Of a stretch of DNA of 64,000 bases, positions 62,917-64,000 are shown piece by piece. The translations under genes were made by a program, and so were the position numbers. How positions within the stretch are numbered: position 1 is the first letter of the stretch; each line of letters begins with the position of its first letter. The stretch covers positions 310,001-374,000 of the forward strand of contig JBLDXI010000030.1 of assembly GCA_047495785.1 (NCBI GenBank). Reading direction: 5' to 3'. Under the pieces are notes generated by a model. That model was not told where the DNA came from. It saw only the letters and a program-made list of their open reading frames with translations, and searched no databases. The DNA is from Lepidodermella squamata (taxonomy: Eukaryota; Gastrotricha).

Positions 62917-64000
62917 ATGGCTTATAAAATCTTCTCATTTGCTTTTACTTGGTTGTTAGCCAGCCTCGTCAAATGTGACATCCAATGCGTGATGAACAGA
63001 ACGGCTATTGCCGACGTCAATATGAAATACTTGGTGAATCACGTCGATGGCTGGCAGGACCTAACCGCATCTTCGCCGACAAATTACCCGGTTGGGACGG
63101 TAATCAAAGCTACATGCTCATCAGAACAAAGTGGTGAGCTTTCCATGATGTGTATGGGCGGAGGCAGCTGGTCGGAACAGCTAACAAACTGCGATAGCAT
63201 CAGTAATTCAATTCTCGAGATACAGATAAATCGAAATAAATTTGTTTTTTCCTCAAGGAACTACTTCATCCACGTGCCGATGGCCGGCCTCCGTCGATGG
63301 GGCATCCATATACGCCATTTCGTCGGATTTCCTAGAATCGTGGATAATAGCAACTAACTTAGATACAACGGACTTCAAGATGTACGATATGATAAAGCGA
63401 ATATGCCCTTCTGGATTATACCGAATTAGCACTTGTATCAACGGACAATTCCTACCGGACCCCTCCGGCTTCCAATGCGATCAAGTTACAGCTATCAGCC
63501 CGTCTAAGCTAGCAGCAAGCTGGCCACTAACTTCTGATACATTGTTATCTGAGATAACTGCATCGGGTATTACATTCGAAGGTTCAAGTGCTGTACCTTC
63601 ACAAGGCTACGGAAGGTTCGGAGAAAATGGATACCAAGTTGGCGGGAATGATGGGCTCAGCCTTATCAGCAGTACCAAGAGGCCATTGTATGGAGACAAT
63701 TGGACGATTTCAATACTCGCGCGCGGGGATTACATTGGAGAGCTCGTGATGCTTCATTTTTTATCGTATAACTACACGATCACTATTGGCAAAGGCAACG
63801 TTTCGGTAACTTTGAAAACCACTCACCAGTACCAGTTCCCGAACCCGAAATTTGGCAATGTTTCTGAATGGGTTCTCTATAAGGTTAGCTTATATCGCAC
63901 AATGCTAACATGCAGTGCAGCCGGTGGGTTGAGCGACATTGCTAGTAAAGGTACGTCATTGTTGGGCCCTTTGCCTTCGATTCCAAGCGAAGATCAGACA
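62917..64000 (+). CDS. Paralog P12 (5' part; runs off the window)
   Basis: Exon 1 62917-63202 (286 nt, as in P7) and exon 2 from 63258 to the window end, open throughout. The start at 62917 gives signal peptide MAYKIFSFAFTWLLASLVKC; the upstream in-frame ATG at 62827 would bury it behind 30 charged residues. Module 1 CVMNRTAIADVNMKYLVNH…TCSSEQSG…MCMGGGSW…NC; module 2 CRWPASVDGASIYA…RICPSGLYRISTCINGQFLPDPSGFQC; LamG-like KLAASWPLTSDT, NWTISILARGDYIG, SEWVLYKVS. Intron 1 (63203-63257, GTAATT…TCAAG) is present here at the place where P9 has none. Closest relatives are P9 and P7. The mucin and SEA parts must lie beyond 64000. Confidence 0.8.

Noticed and set aside
1-64000. tRNA, rRNA or bacterial operon-like features
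   Set aside because: I found no tRNA-like or rRNA-like sequence and no Shine-Dalgarno-led gene series; intron structure excludes a bacterial origin.

Overview
The window is eukaryotic, most likely from an invertebrate animal. Spliceosomal GT-AG introns of about 45-700 bp occur in gene after gene. The predicted products carry secretory signals, CCP-like, laminin-G-like, mucin-like and SEA-like modules, and one gene is a Cys-loop ligand-gated ion channel. The repeats are animal-type: Jockey-superfamily, RTE-type and R2-type LINEs, a CACTA/EnSpm DNA transposon, a hAT-type MITE and TA-flanked MITEs. I cannot name the phylum from sequence alone.

The backbone is a tandem, same-strand cluster of at least 12 paralogs (called P1-P12 here) plus fragments. 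I do not recognise it as a named family. The full-length type has six exons: (1) signal peptide plus a 4-Cys CCP-like module; (2) a second 4-Cys module plus most of a concanavalin-like/LamG domain; (3) a fixed 98-nt exon that closes the LamG domain; (4) an 81-99 nt exon; (5) another fixed 98-nt exon; (6) a large exon with a second beta-rich domain, a Thr/Ser mucin linker, a SEA-like domain with an invariant Lys-Gly-Ser, and a hydrophobic C-terminus (GPI-type or membrane anchor). Intron phases are 1-2-1-1-0 throughout. Summed exon lengths divide by three in P4, P5, P6, P7, P8, P9 and P11, which supports the models. P2 and P3 are short, apparently single-exon versions (signal peptide, mucin, SEA) with in-frame stops. 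P10 has a frame-broken signal peptide. P1 and P12 are cut by the window ends.

Layout: 0-5.3 kb, P1-P3; 5.7-8.5 kb, a 5'-truncated Jockey-type LINE flanked by a 491-bp direct repeat; 9.1-12.7 kb, P4; 13.9-15.2 kb, intronless ion channel; 15.2-17.5 kb, 5'-truncated RTE-type LINE with an open frame; 18.1-29.8 kb, P5-P7; 29.8-39.4 kb, repeat-rich gap with a hAT-type MITE, a fold-back element and an R2-type ORF lacking its reverse-transcriptase core; 39.4-46.7 kb, P8, a lone SEA copy, P9; 46.8-54.8 kb, a palindromic MITE and a 7.6-kb CACTA transposon whose transposase contains about 51 copies of a 17-residue repeat; 55.9-64 kb, P10-P12.

How the parts relate: the paralogs look like surface or secreted recognition/adhesion proteins evolving by tandem duplication, gene conversion (P8/P10, P5/P6) and decay. 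A shared motif (core TAACGAGAA) lies about 76-120 bp upstream of most start codons. The function of the family is inference only.
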